The notes beneath the pieces are model-generated. The model made no database searches and was not told the origin of the DNA. It saw nothing but the letters and a program-made list of their open reading frames with translations. Positions 33,852-44,149 of a stretch of DNA of 64,000 nt are shown piece by piece; the first letter of the stretch is position 1, and the number at the start of each line of letters is the position of its first letter. The position numbers and the translations under genes were made by a program. This DNA is from an uncultured Coriobacteriaceae bacterium (GTDB lineage: Bacteria > Actinomycetota > Coriobacteriia > Coriobacteriales > Atopobiaceae), in NCBI GenBank assembly GCA_902790135.1, contig CADAQM010000005.1, forward strand, positions 22,257 through 86,256, written 5' to 3'.

Positions 33852-35294
33852 ATGTCAATCTTCAGACGCTCGACCGAAAAGGCGCGGCGCCAGCGCAGGC
33901 CACGCAACTGGCGCAGGACCGCCATACGGACCATCAAGATACTCACATTCTCGTTAGTGGTTTTGTTGACCCTCGCCCTGTGAGCCACTGGCGGCAAATT
34001 GCCGATGCCACGGATGACGGCGATGCTCGTCACCGCTACCTTCGTCATGTCTTGCGTGTACCTGCTAATCGTGGCTCCCAAGGTGCACATAAGCTTCCTC
34101 GACCTGGATGAGCTCATCGAGGAGCGCGCAACGGACGACCCTGACAAGCAGTTGCAGACACTTCTCCACAAACTGCAGAGTATGCGAAATCACGGTGCGG
34201 ACAAGGATGAGAAGCACGAGAGCATGCTCACGCTCCAAGTCACCCGCCTCGACACGAGCGCCGCCCTCGCCACCGTGGTGAACACCTCGCACCTACCCGT
34301 CATGCATGGCGAGCTTGGCTTTGTCCTGACATCCGATGAGGAGGGCGTCGATGCGCTCGCGTCGCAGGGGGTAGTCGCCTCCACGTCTGTGCCATTCTCG
34401 CTCCCAGCGCGCAGCAGCCTGCCCAGCGCGACGTCTAGCACCTTCAACCATGTGGGCATCTTCATGTTGCAATCTGACGGCGTGCGCGTGTTTGACCTCT
34501 TTGGCATCTTCTCGTGCGTAAGCGGTCCAGCTGGCAAGTGGCGCGTTCGCGTCGTTCCCAACATCTACAGACTGGTGCGCGGCATACCAGAGTCCCACAA
34601 GTCTTCGCAGCTGAACGAAGGCATACCCGACACGCCCATGGACGCACTCGATTACGACCGTGTGCGCGACTACAGGCCAGGGGACTCGTTGAGGAAGATC
34701 CATTGGAAACTCGTGGCGCACCGCCAGGGGGAGCTCTACACCAAGCTCTTCGAGGACTCCAGAGCCTCCTCTGCAACGCTGCTGATTGATCCCTATGGCC
34801 CCGACTTGCTTCCCAGCTCGCTCGACAGCACCCTCCACCTTCACGACACCATGCTCGAAGGCGGATTCTCGCTGATAGAGCATGCGCGCGAGAGCGGCCT
34901 CGCGGGACAGTTGCGCTTCGTCAACCGCGCAGGCTCGCTCGTTGAGTCAGGATGGGAGGGTCGGGCATCGCTCGGCTGGTTTGTCGAGGTGGCAAGACGT
35001 CCCGAACAGTCAACAAGTGCACGCGAGCAGAGCGTGGCAGCCATTCAATCGCTCGCGAGCAGTTCCGTCGGCTACGCAATCTTCGCCACGAGCAGGCTTT
35101 CCGAGTGGAGCGTCCAGGCTCTCATTGCAAGCCATCACCGCGGCACCCCCCTGCTTGTGGTGCACGCAATGCCCCCTCATGGCAAGGCGGAGATTTCGCA
35201 GCAAAGGGCTTTCGACGATCGGCTCCGCGAGGCATCGATTGATGTCATCTCGTTGACGGATGGCCCCGAGATCATCCAGAAGGTGGTGTCGTGA
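33852..35294 (+). pseudogene. DUF58 protein interrupted by an in-frame TGA
   Basis: A frame of about 480 codons with one TGA at 33981-33983. Before the stop: a basic N-terminus (MSIFRRSTEKARRQRR) and the first membrane helix ILTFSLVVLLTLAL. After it, in the same frame: ATGGKLPMPR, the second helix MTAMLVTATFVMSCVYLLIV, and the DUF58 core with DYRPGDSLRKIHWKLVAHRQG. The two helices form the usual DUF58 membrane hairpin, so the stop falls in the loop between them and probably replaces Trp or Arg. Re-initiation at 33999-34014 could still give a protein with one helix. It overlaps the next gene by a few nt. Confidence 0.75.
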
Positions 35295-36634
35295 TGAAGG
35301 CCAATCGCCCAAGTAAAACCTACGTCATCAGAGGGCCTTTCTGGCGGGAAGATGCGCGCGCACGCTTGAAGACGCTTCTGCCCGAGCTCGTCCTCTCCAT
35401 CGTGGCTACGAGCTGCGCGGTCGTCGCAGTGGCGTATCGCGACAGCACATATTTCGCTCAGGTCGTTCTGTTTGCAGCTGTCAGCCAGGTGTTTCTGCAG
35501 AGTGTGCTCTATGCCCTGACATATCTTACGAACGAACCAGCCAGAGCAAGCATGTTGGGACTGTTCGGTATAACGCTGCTGGCCATGCTGCCAAGCATGA
35601 CCGTCTACAGTAGGCCAATCGGGCCATTCACAGAAAACGCCGCGTTCAGCATTTATCTGTTCATGTCCATGGGCATGACGCTGTTCTATTTGACAAGGAC
35701 GCGGGGGACGCTCATCTACATTCTTATGACCGAGGCGTTCTTGGGGCCAGAAATATTTGATACTGGCTTACCCATGATGTTCGTGCACTTCATCAGCATG
35801 GCTGCATATCTTGCTCTTTTCATCGTCAGATCTTCGCCATCACGCATAACCATCAACTACGAAGCGCGCGATCGAAGCACGCCGAATGAAGATGCCACAA
35901 GCATGCACCTGTCGCTCACCGCGCAGGCAATGCTTCTCGCTGCAACCGTTTGTGCATTGAGCTTGGCCGCTTCCCTCGGATTTGGCTGGCAGCAGAACTG
36001 GGGGCGCGGTGCTGACACGTCGGACTCGTTTACCATGACGGTCGATATCGAGTCTGAGGATGACGTCCGACCTGTCGATGGAACGACTGGCGAGGGCGAA
36101 CAGGAGGTCATCCCGATAGATGGCCTCGAGGGGTTGCCTGCGGAAGACGCTGGGACATCACCCCAGGCAGATGGTGGGATCGAAGGATCCTTGGGCATCC
36201 TCGGAGCGCCTCTTGCTGTCGTCATAGTCCTAGCACTTCTTGGGCTGCCCTTTGCGATTCGCCTCCTCCATCGCAAGCGGATCAGGCTCTCCATCGAGCG
36301 AGAGCCGAGTCCCGCCAACCGTGCCGCAAGAATCTACCTCGAAACCCTCGCACGCCTGGAGGCACTGGGAATCGAACGCAGCGAGGACGAGACGCCTCGG
36401 GAGTTCCTGATCCTGTATGAGGACGAGCTTACGAAGACTACAGATCCGACAGGACTGGACCCGGACTGCTGGCAGAAGATCACCGACGTGTACGAGAAGG
36501 TGCGTTACGCGGAACTCGACGCGACCGAACCAGAGATCGAGACATGCTGGCAGGTCTACGACGCCCTGCCCAAATATGCGCGCAACTCGCTTGGCTGGTT
36601 CCGCTATCTCACTGGCCCCTTCTGGCATATGTGA
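35294..36634 (+). CDS. DUF4129-type membrane protein of the MoxR/DUF58 operon
   Basis: A 446-aa membrane protein (ATG at 35294 overlapping the DUF58 stop; a GTG three bases earlier is also possible). Six or so N-terminal helices to about residue 185, then a helix near 215-230, an acidic extracytoplasmic segment, and another helix near 305-325. The C-terminal cytoplasmic domain (RIYLETLARLEALGIERSED, TPREFL, YEKVRYAE) matches DUF4129. It occupies the place of TgpA-like transglutaminases in such operons, but the Cys-His-Asp transglutaminase core is not visible. A hairpin repeat follows. Confidence 0.72.
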   Translation: MKANRPSKTYVIRGPFWREDARARLKTLLPELVLSIVATSCAVVAVAYRDSTYFAQVVLFAAVSQVFLQSVLYALTYLTNEPARASMLGLFGITLLAMLPSMTVYSRPIGPFTENAAFSIYLFMSMGMTLFYLTRTRGTLIYILMTEAFLGPEIFDTGLPMMFVHFISMAAYLALFIVRSSPSRITINYEARDRSTPNEDATSMHLSLTAQAMLLAATVCALSLAASLGFGWQQNWGRGADTSDSFTMTVDIESEDDVRPVDGTTGEGEQEVIPIDGLEGLPAEDAGTSPQADGGIEGSLGILGAPLAVVIVLALLGLPFAIRLLHRKRIRLSIEREPSPANRAARIYLETLARLEALGIERSEDETPREFLILYEDELTKTTDPTGLDPDCWQKITDVYEKVRYAELDATEPEIETCWQVYDALPKYARNSLGWFRYLTGPFWHM

Positions 36635-36644
36635 CAATCGACCC

Positions 36645-36683
36645 GGGTGACACACAAACTCCCACGGAGAGAGTGTGTCACCC
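36645..36683. repeat. TGGCACAC-type hairpin repeat, copy A
   Basis: Perfect 11-bp arms GGGTGACACAC (36645-36655) and GTGTGTCACCC (36673-36683) around the loop AAACTCCCACGGAGAGA. Between convergent genes, so it may also terminate transcription. Confidence 0.8.
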
Positions 36684-36694
36684 TCCCGTGCCGG

Positions 36695-37867
<1,173 letters not shown>

Positions 37868-37981
37868 GCAATTCCTCCTCGCTCGAACGGAACGCAGAAA
37901 TATCTGCTTTCAATGATACGGCTTTGGCGCTGCAGGGTTGCCCGGTCAGGCATCGTTCGCGACAAAGCTCTCCAGCGACGG

Positions 37982-39961
37982 TCACATGCGTTGCGTGCCG
38001 TACGTCTCCAGGTGCCCGCCACAGTGACCGACCACGATCAGCTGCCTCTCGTCGTCAAAGGCAAAGTGGATGCGTAGATGACCGTGTCTCTTGCCGCCAC
38101 CCTTTATGTGCGGAGTGATGTCGTAGGTCTTGCCCCGATAGGTTCGCTGGCGCATCCTGACGAGACGGGCGTCCTTGTTGGTCTGCTTGCTCTCGTGGAA
38201 CGCGATGCCAAAGCCCGACTGCGACTCGAACTCGTCAACATCAACAGAGGCCCCGCCCTCCAGCCCAAAGCGCATGGGCCAAAGGTACTGGTAGAGGGCG
38301 GAGAGGCCCTCGAACATCTCGCCGGCATCGCCCTTGAAGTCGCGTGCGGAGTCGACGGCCTCGTCCAGGATGACCATACGGCCTGCGAATGCCTGTTTGG
38401 CCAGATCCATCACTCGCTCGGGGTCGCGAAGGTCCTTGCACGCCTCGAGGAAGAGGTCCGCCATGGCCTGGTTTCCCGCAGCCTGCGCCTCGGCACTTCT
38501 CGTCTCCGCCTCCAGCTGATTGATACGATAGCGAAGCCGCCCATTGTCGCGGTCCAGCTCGTCCGCCCGTTCCTGCGCCGCCATCGCCTCAAGCTGCGCC
38601 TGCTCGAGGTTCCTTCCCTGCAGGAGGTACTCGTCCTCGGAAACACCGCTCGGTGCCTGACCTTGGCGCGCCTTGAGCTCCTCGATCTCGTCATCTGCCG
38701 TCGCGAGAAGCTCGTTGAGCAGTGCGACCTCCTCGCGAAACGCCTCGAGCGACTCTTGCGCATCGCTGGCGTCCGTACGTTCGCCCTCGAGCGCCTCACG
38801 CTTTCCCTCAGCCTCGCGTAAGCGCTCTACCAGCGACTTTCTCGTCTGCTCAAGACGACCCGTACGCAGCAGCGACGCCTGGTACGCAACGCTCCTGATG
38901 CTCAGCACCTCGCCTGCGCGCAGGGAGAACATGCGTGAGACGCCTGCCGAGATGTTCTGGATGATGGCATCGGCGCCCAACTGCTCGAGCGCCTCCGACG
39001 TAAAGAAGCGATGGCGCGCGTAGTCGTACTCGGAGGGTTCGTCGAGATCGACCCCTGCCCAGAAGATGCGCAGGCAACCAGGCACCAGACGGTACTTGTA
39101 TGCGGGCTTGTCAGGGTTGTCGAACACGTATCGATACGACCGCTCGAGCGCCTCGTCGTTCCTGTCCAGCGCATATACGAGCGCGACGCCCGCCAGCAGG
39201 CGTGCAAGCCCAAGAGGGTCGACCGGGTAGTCGGGCTCGCTCCCCTTGCGCTCATGGCGTGACACGACCACGATCGGAGCCGTCCGATCGGGGTCGATCA
39301 GCTGCTCGACAAACAGGTCGAAGTTGTCCTCGGTGAGCACGTTGGCCGAGGTCCTCAGCGGCACGCCACCGCAGGAGATGCGCAGGCCCGGTGCCAAGAT
39401 GAGGTCCCTCACGAAGCGCGGGGCGTTGCGCTTGGGGGCCTCGACCTCGTAAATGTAGGTTGGGTCGTCGTAGTAGCGCACGCGCGCGTTGACAGCCCAG
39501 CTGTCCGCGCCGAGCCCAGAGATGCCCAGCTCGGTTACCCAAAAGCGGTAGCCAAAGCTCGAGTCGCGCTCCACGTACTCGAGCGCCCAGTGCCTCGGCA
39601 GGACATCGCCGCCGTCGGCGAAGGCCGCCTCGGTGCGGAGGTACGAGCTGCCGCAGGCCTTGTGGAAGCCGCCGCGCGCAAAGTCCGAGGACATGAGAGC
39701 ATCCCGCTCCGGCAGCTGATCCGACAGGTTTGCGAGACCATCTCGCTGGCGCCGCCGCTCCTTGCCCGTCGCCCACTTGAGCAGGACCTGCACCACCGTC
39801 TGCCAGGGTTCCGCAGACGGGGCGTCCGACGCCACCTCCAACCTCGTGCGATAGAAGACGCGCGCCGCCTCCAGGGGCACCTTGGACAGGTCGTACGTCG
39901 CATTGCGCCAGGTCTTGTCCGTCGTCGGATGGACAGGCTTATGCTCAAGGCTCTCCGTCAC
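37982..39961 (-). CDS. Large coiled-coil protein of unknown function
   Basis: A 659-aa protein I do not recognise. The N-terminal about 370 residues are a globular alpha/beta-looking region (YRFWVTELGISGLG, VVVSRHERKGS) that may bind or cleave nucleic acid, but no motif is decisive. Residues about 375-500 are a strong coiled coil (RLREAEGKREALEGE, ELLATADDEIEELKA). The C-terminal about 75 residues (HIKGGGKRHGHLRIHFAFDDE, VVGHCGGHLETYGT) resemble the small RelE/HigB-like or DUF-type domains that end some defence and toxin proteins. It stands alone between the malic enzyme and a pair of inverted repeats, so it may be an acquired accessory gene. Confidence 0.7.
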   Translation of the reverse strand: MTESLEHKPVHPTTDKTWRNATYDLSKVPLEAARVFYRTRLEVASDAPSAEPWQTVVQVLLKWATGKERRRQRDGLANLSDQLPERDALMSSDFARGGFHKACGSSYLRTEAAFADGGDVLPRHWALEYVERDSSFGYRFWVTELGISGLGADSWAVNARVRYYDDPTYIYEVEAPKRNAPRFVRDLILAPGLRISCGGVPLRTSANVLTEDNFDLFVEQLIDPDRTAPIVVVSRHERKGSEPDYPVDPLGLARLLAGVALVYALDRNDEALERSYRYVFDNPDKPAYKYRLVPGCLRIFWAGVDLDEPSEYDYARHRFFTSEALEQLGADAIIQNISAGVSRMFSLRAGEVLSIRSVAYQASLLRTGRLEQTRKSLVERLREAEGKREALEGERTDASDAQESLEAFREEVALLNELLATADDEIEELKARQGQAPSGVSEDEYLLQGRNLEQAQLEAMAAQERADELDRDNGRLRYRINQLEAETRSAEAQAAGNQAMADLFLEACKDLRDPERVMDLAKQAFAGRMVILDEAVDSARDFKGDAGEMFEGLSALYQYLWPMRFGLEGGASVDVDEFESQSGFGIAFHESKQTNKDARLVRMRQRTYRGKTYDITPHIKGGGKRHGHLRIHFAFDDERQLIVVGHCGGHLETYGTQRM

Positions 39962-39985
39962 AAGACCACCTCACCTACCGTACGC

Positions 39986-40053
39986 ATGGCACACTTTCTC
40001 CGCGGGAGTTTGTGTGTCATGACACACAAACTCCCACGGAGAAAGTGTGCCAC
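39986..40053. repeat. TGGCACAC-type hairpin repeats, copies B and C in head-to-head pair
   Basis: Copy B (39986-40020) and copy C (40019-40053) are inverted relative to each other and meet at the palindrome GTGTGTCATGACACAC (40012-40027). Both have the CTCC/GGAG inner stem. They lie between the start of the coiled-coil gene and the end of the capsule operon. Confidence 0.8.
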
Positions 40054-40101
40054 ACGCTAGTGGATGATGTGGGCGGGATTGCGTATCGCGACTTGTGCCT
40101 G

Positions 40102-41847
40102 CTACAAGCCCTCTTCAAGGACCTTCCCACCCTCGACGCGGAATACCTGGTCGCAATCCTCGATGGTGGTCAGGCGATGGGCAATGATGATGAGCGTCTT
40201 CTTGCCTTGGATGCTCGTGATCGACTTCATGAGCGCCTCCTCGGTCTCGTTGTCGAGGGCGGAGGTCGCCTCATCAAACACGAGGATGGGGGTGTTGTCG
40301 TAGAGCGCCCGCGCAATGCCGAGGCGTTGAATCTGGCCTCCCGAGAGCTTGACTCCAGCCTCGCCCACCTCGGTGTCGAGCCCACCGTCGAGGGCACGCA
40401 CGAAGTCCGCGAGTTGCGCCATCTCGAGCGCCTCCCATATGCGTGCATCGCCGCCGTCGCTGTCGCCCGTGCCAAAGATGACATTTTCGCGGATGGTGCC
40501 CGTAAGCGTGAAGACGTTCTGGGGGATGTAAGCGAACTTCGAGCGCCAGGCTTCGGACGAGGTGTCCACACGCACGCCATCCATGCTGATGGTCCCCCCG
40601 TCTGGCTCAAGCAGGCCAAGCAAAACGTCGACAAGCGTGGTCTTTCCCGCACCGGAGGCACCGACGATGCCAATCGAGCTGTTGCGGGGAATCGTCAGGG
40701 TCGCATCCTCCAACACGTGCTGCCCACCATTGGGATAGGTGAAGGAGACATGGTCGAGAGCAATCTCCCGTTCAAAGGTCGTCGGCACGCCATCGTCCCT
40801 GTCCGCCTCTGCCTGCGAATCGGCCTCTTCGCGCTTGAGCAGGTCGTCGATCTCCTTGACATGCGCGAGCGAGCCCTCGTAGTAATGCATGTTGCTGACC
40901 GAGCTCGAGATGCCTCCCACACACGGGAGAATGCTAGATGCAGCGAGCACAAACGCAGAGAGGACCGGAACGAGGCCGGACAGATCTTTGCCTGAAAGCA
41001 CAAGCATAATCAGATACATGAGCAGGGCAGAGACGGTAAAGGCCTCGATGAGACGCTGCGGGGCTGCCGAGATGGACCGCTCGAGCGTATGCGAGCGTAT
41101 GGCCTTGTCGAGATCCGACTTGTAGCGATTCTCGAAGTAAGACCCTCGTCCAGCGATCCTTATCGATTTGATTCCGAGAAGCATCTGTATAACAAGGCTG
41201 TTGCCATGACCGAGCGCAGAGCGGTACACGGCTCCCAGCCTACGCATCCGCGGACGAATGACATGCAGGATCATCATGTATTGGACGAACAGGACAGCCA
41301 CGAGTACCAAGGTGATCTGCGGGTGAATGACCAGCACCAACGCAGCCATGATCGAAGTGATGATCAGGCTGGAAAAGAAGCCAAGAATATTGGAAAGCAG
41401 CTGGTAGAAGTAGTCGCTGTCAACATTGAGCGTTCGCAGGACGTCCCCCGATTCAATTTCAAGGAAGAAGCTGTACGGACGCGTCAGGTAATAGTGCAGC
41501 ATTCTCTTTTGCACTCGCTGGCGCACCATGGACGCCATCTTGTTCTGTTCGTAGGTACGCCAAAGCAGAAACGCATTCTTGCCGATGAACACCACTGCCA
41601 TGACGGCCAAGAGAAAGACGAGGTAACTTCTGCCGTCACGCTCGCCGAGGACAGCCCTCAGGATGCTGCCGACAATCCCCTCGGTCAGCTGTCCCGAATC
41701 CATGATGCCTGCGATGAGGGGAATGACGAGGCCGACACTTAGCGACTCGACCAGCCCGCCAACGACCATCATCAGGACAAGCGGAACGAGCGCCCGCCGC
41801 TCGCGCCAGGTAAGCACCGAGACGCACCTTTTAACGATATCCCACAT
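40102..41847 (-). CDS. ABC transporter, fused permease-ATPase (polysaccharide/lipid flippase type)
   Basis: A 581-aa half-transporter from the ATG at 41847. Six transmembrane helices (about 25-320) and a nucleotide-binding domain: Walker A GASGAGKTT, Q-loop YIPQNVF, signature LSGGQIQRLGIARAL, Walker B ILVFDEATSALD, and H-loop AHRL. It resembles PglK/MsbA-like flippases and closes the capsule operon, so export of a lipid-linked glycan is the likely role. Its start codon overlaps the previous gene's stop by one nt. Confidence 0.87.
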   Translation of the reverse strand: MWDIVKRCVSVLTWRERRALVPLVLMMVVGGLVESLSVGLVIPLIAGIMDSGQLTEGIVGSILRAVLGERDGRSYLVFLLAVMAVVFIGKNAFLLWRTYEQNKMASMVRQRVQKRMLHYYLTRPYSFFLEIESGDVLRTLNVDSDYFYQLLSNILGFFSSLIITSIMAALVLVIHPQITLVLVAVLFVQYMMILHVIRPRMRRLGAVYRSALGHGNSLVIQMLLGIKSIRIAGRGSYFENRYKSDLDKAIRSHTLERSISAAPQRLIEAFTVSALLMYLIMLVLSGKDLSGLVPVLSAFVLAASSILPCVGGISSSVSNMHYYEGSLAHVKEIDDLLKREEADSQAEADRDDGVPTTFEREIALDHVSFTYPNGGQHVLEDATLTIPRNSSIGIVGASGAGKTTLVDVLLGLLEPDGGTISMDGVRVDTSSEAWRSKFAYIPQNVFTLTGTIRENVIFGTGDSDGGDARIWEALEMAQLADFVRALDGGLDTEVGEAGVKLSGGQIQRLGIARALYDNTPILVFDEATSALDNETEEALMKSITSIQGKKTLIIIAHRLTTIEDCDQVFRVEGGKVLEEGL

Positions 41848-43112
41848 CAGAGAATCCTCTCCCATGCTCGAATGACATCCTCAAGGGCAAATTCGAGCGT
41901 GCGTAGGCGCGCAGCTTCGGAAAGCCCGGCCCGAAGCTCAGAATCATCCGCCAAGCATTCCATGGCCTCCGCCAACGTATCCTCGTCCCTCAAGGGAACC
42001 GGGAGGCCGCTCTCCCCATCATCGATGAGCTCACCTGAATCCGTGCGAACCGTCGAGGTACGGGGCAGGCCCATCGTGACGCTCTTCTTGCACGAGGACG
42101 TTGCGTGACAGGAAACCGTCACCGGATCGTGAATGATGCAGCTCTTCTCCCGTACCGACTGCGGGAACATCGCCTTGACCTTACTGGTCTGGAAGACGAC
42201 GTAGTTCGCATGCCTGCAGCTATAGCCTGCCTTCCAGCGAGAAGCCGAAGGCTGCTGCGAGGGATCGTCCTCACTACCGGAGGCTTCCGGCCTTCCCGCT
42301 GGAGCAACGTAGCAAACCTGTGGTAACGCCTCCCCCGGGGCAGACACTCCTGCCCACGCATCCGCGACAATCGATCGCGTGAACGGATAGTCGGGAACCG
42401 AGCTTTCGATGGCCCCGTCGGGCGTATGGCTTGCGGCACCCGACCACACCTCGAATCTGATGTCGTCTATCTCCATACGCACGCCGCGCGCCACGGCAAA
42501 CCCGACACAGACGGACGACGGGTCCTGAACCATTAGAAAGTCGCAGCCTGGGACTTCGATGCGCTGACCGTCACATGCAAGAACGAAGCCCTCATCCGTC
42601 TTCTCTGCAGAGAACGTTTTGGGCACGCCGAAAAACGCCTCGCCCCCGTCGCCTGGAAACGCCCTGCTTTCATCGAGGATTCGCGCATTGGATGGCTCAA
42701 AGCAGTCCCGATCGACATGTCCGGCAACGATACGTACACCGAGGGTGCGCATCCGCCCAAAACGCCCGAGCAACAGGCTGTTTCTGTGACAGGAACGTTC
42801 GTCCGTGCCCGTATCGGAATCTACGAGCATGATCCCGCATCCAGATTGCTGATCCGCTCCTGCGGCAGACTTCGTTGCCGTCACGGTAGCAGAGATTCGG
42901 AAGTTCTCAGCAGAGGGATCAACCATCCGATAGCAAAAGATGAAGCCATCCTCGGCGTCGGCAAACTTGCCCGAGTCAGCATCGATTTCAAGAGTCCGGC
43001 CAACCTCGAAGCGTCGGGAAGAGCCGGAAGTGACGCGGACCTCGCGCTCGTCTAGACGAGCCGTGCCTTCTGCGCCACCAAGCGATGCGAGATGCCAGTG
43101 TGGCATTGACAC
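41847..43112 (-). CDS. Chimeric ORF: beta-sandwich domain joined to a decayed GT4 glycosyltransferase tail
   Basis: A 421-aa frame with a mosaic layout. Residues about 1-225 look like a beta-sandwich domain of the type found in polysaccharide lyases and surface proteins (DGFIFCYRMVDPSAENFRISATV). From about 295 the sequence turns into a GT4 glycosyltransferase C-lobe (YSCRHANYVVFQTSKVKAMFP, then KSCIIHDPV), skips the central UDP-sugar-binding region, and resumes with MGLPRTSTVR, ELIDDGESGLPVPL and DEDTLAEAMECLADD. A working GT4 site cannot be formed, so this is probably a relic or a new fusion. It overlaps the ABC transporter and Stealth genes. Confidence 0.6.
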   Translation of the reverse strand: MSMPHWHLASLGGAEGTARLDEREVRVTSGSSRRFEVGRTLEIDADSGKFADAEDGFIFCYRMVDPSAENFRISATVTATKSAAGADQQSGCGIMLVDSDTGTDERSCHRNSLLLGRFGRMRTLGVRIVAGHVDRDCFEPSNARILDESRAFPGDGGEAFFGVPKTFSAEKTDEGFVLACDGQRIEVPGCDFLMVQDPSSVCVGFAVARGVRMEIDDIRFEVWSGAASHTPDGAIESSVPDYPFTRSIVADAWAGVSAPGEALPQVCYVAPAGRPEASGSEDDPSQQPSASRWKAGYSCRHANYVVFQTSKVKAMFPQSVREKSCIIHDPVTVSCHATSSCKKSVTMGLPRTSTVRTDSGELIDDGESGLPVPLRDEDTLAEAMECLADDSELRAGLSEAARLRTLEFALEDVIRAWERIL

Positions 43113-44149
43113 TACGAGCTCCTCTCGAACGACGACGGCTCTCCGTAAGCCTCTTCGAACGCATCCCGCACAAGCGACGAGACCAGGGCGAAGTCCTCAT
43201 CCGAAAGGTACATTGAGTCGTTGACGCAAAGGTGCTTGATCTTTCGCTCTCTCGCTACACGGGCTACCGCATATGCCGTTTCGACATCCTTTACGAAGAA
43301 GCTGTGGTAATCACTCGAACGGGCAGGGACAAAGGCCCCCTGCGCCAGCTGCCACTCCTTTGCCAGCCAGATATTCACGTCAGTGATGCTGCGGAACCTG
43401 TGTGAGCAGGTCTCATGCAAAAGATCCGGCTCCTGCATCCACAACTCCTCGAGCGTATCCTTGAGAAGCGGCAGCGCACAATGGTGAATGACGAACCCCG
43501 GGAACTTGGGGCAGGCAAGCAGCACCATGGTCCGCGGCAGATACTTGCCGGCTCTCGCGGTCAACCACTTGGCGCGATGCGCGGCGATGGCGTCCCTGAA
43601 TGTGAAGTGCTTGTTGATGATCCCGACATCGCGCACCACGCAGAGCTCCGCAGAGTCCGCCTCGTCATAGCAATAGACGTTCAATGCTGCCAGATCGACG
43701 GGCATGCCATTGCTGAAGAAGTCCTCTGGCTGCGCCTTTGCTGCAACGAACATGTCGTCATTGAAGTAGACGAAGCGTTCCGACAACCCCTCGATGCGAT
43801 GCAAGTTGAGTTCGATTGGCCTACTGCTAAATGTGGGCAGATACTCTTCTGGAATGTAGTCCTCATGATTCACGAGGTTGAGCTTGGGATTGTCAACATC
43901 AAGCCACTCGGGCACCTGTCCGCAGGTGATTAGGTGTACTTTCCTAACCCATGGGGCGTTTTTCTCGACCGTCCTAAACCAATACCTGAGCAGTCCCCAA
44001 TCGCGGAAATGGAAGTCCTGGGGCACGTCGACGCGATTCTCGCCCGCATAGGCCGCTCGCCTGGCACGCCATTCGGGATCAAACCCATCGACCCATGTGA
44101 CCACAAAGTCGATATCGCTTGTCAGGCACTCGATGGATTCCCTGCTCAT
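43112..44149 (-). CDS. Stealth-family capsular polysaccharide phosphotransferase
   Basis: A 345-aa Stealth protein: hexose-1-phosphate transferase that builds phosphodiester-linked capsule. The four conserved regions are visible: CR1 DIDFVVTWVDG, CR2 FRDWGLLRYWFRTVEKNAPW with VHLITCGQVPEWL, CR3 (NKHFTFRDAIAAHRAKW), and CR4 (CVNDSMYLSDED). Its start overlaps the stop of the glycosyltransferase gene by 4 nt (ATGA). It is in the middle of the capsule operon. Confidence 0.9.
   Translation of the reverse strand: MSRESIECLTSDIDFVVTWVDGFDPEWRARRAAYAGENRVDVPQDFHFRDWGLLRYWFRTVEKNAPWVRKVHLITCGQVPEWLDVDNPKLNLVNHEDYIPEEYLPTFSSRPIELNLHRIEGLSERFVYFNDDMFVAAKAQPEDFFSNGMPVDLAALNVYCYDEADSAELCVVRDVGIINKHFTFRDAIAAHRAKWLTARAGKYLPRTMVLLACPKFPGFVIHHCALPLLKDTLEELWMQEPDLLHETCSHRFRSITDVNIWLAKEWQLAQGAFVPARSSDYHSFFVKDVETAYAVARVARERKIKHLCVNDSMYLSDEDFALVSSLVRDAFEEAYGEPSSFERSS

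Noticed and set aside
41847-43112. Functional glycosyltransferase
   Set aside because: The central donor-binding region is missing, so only a relic or fusion can be claimed.
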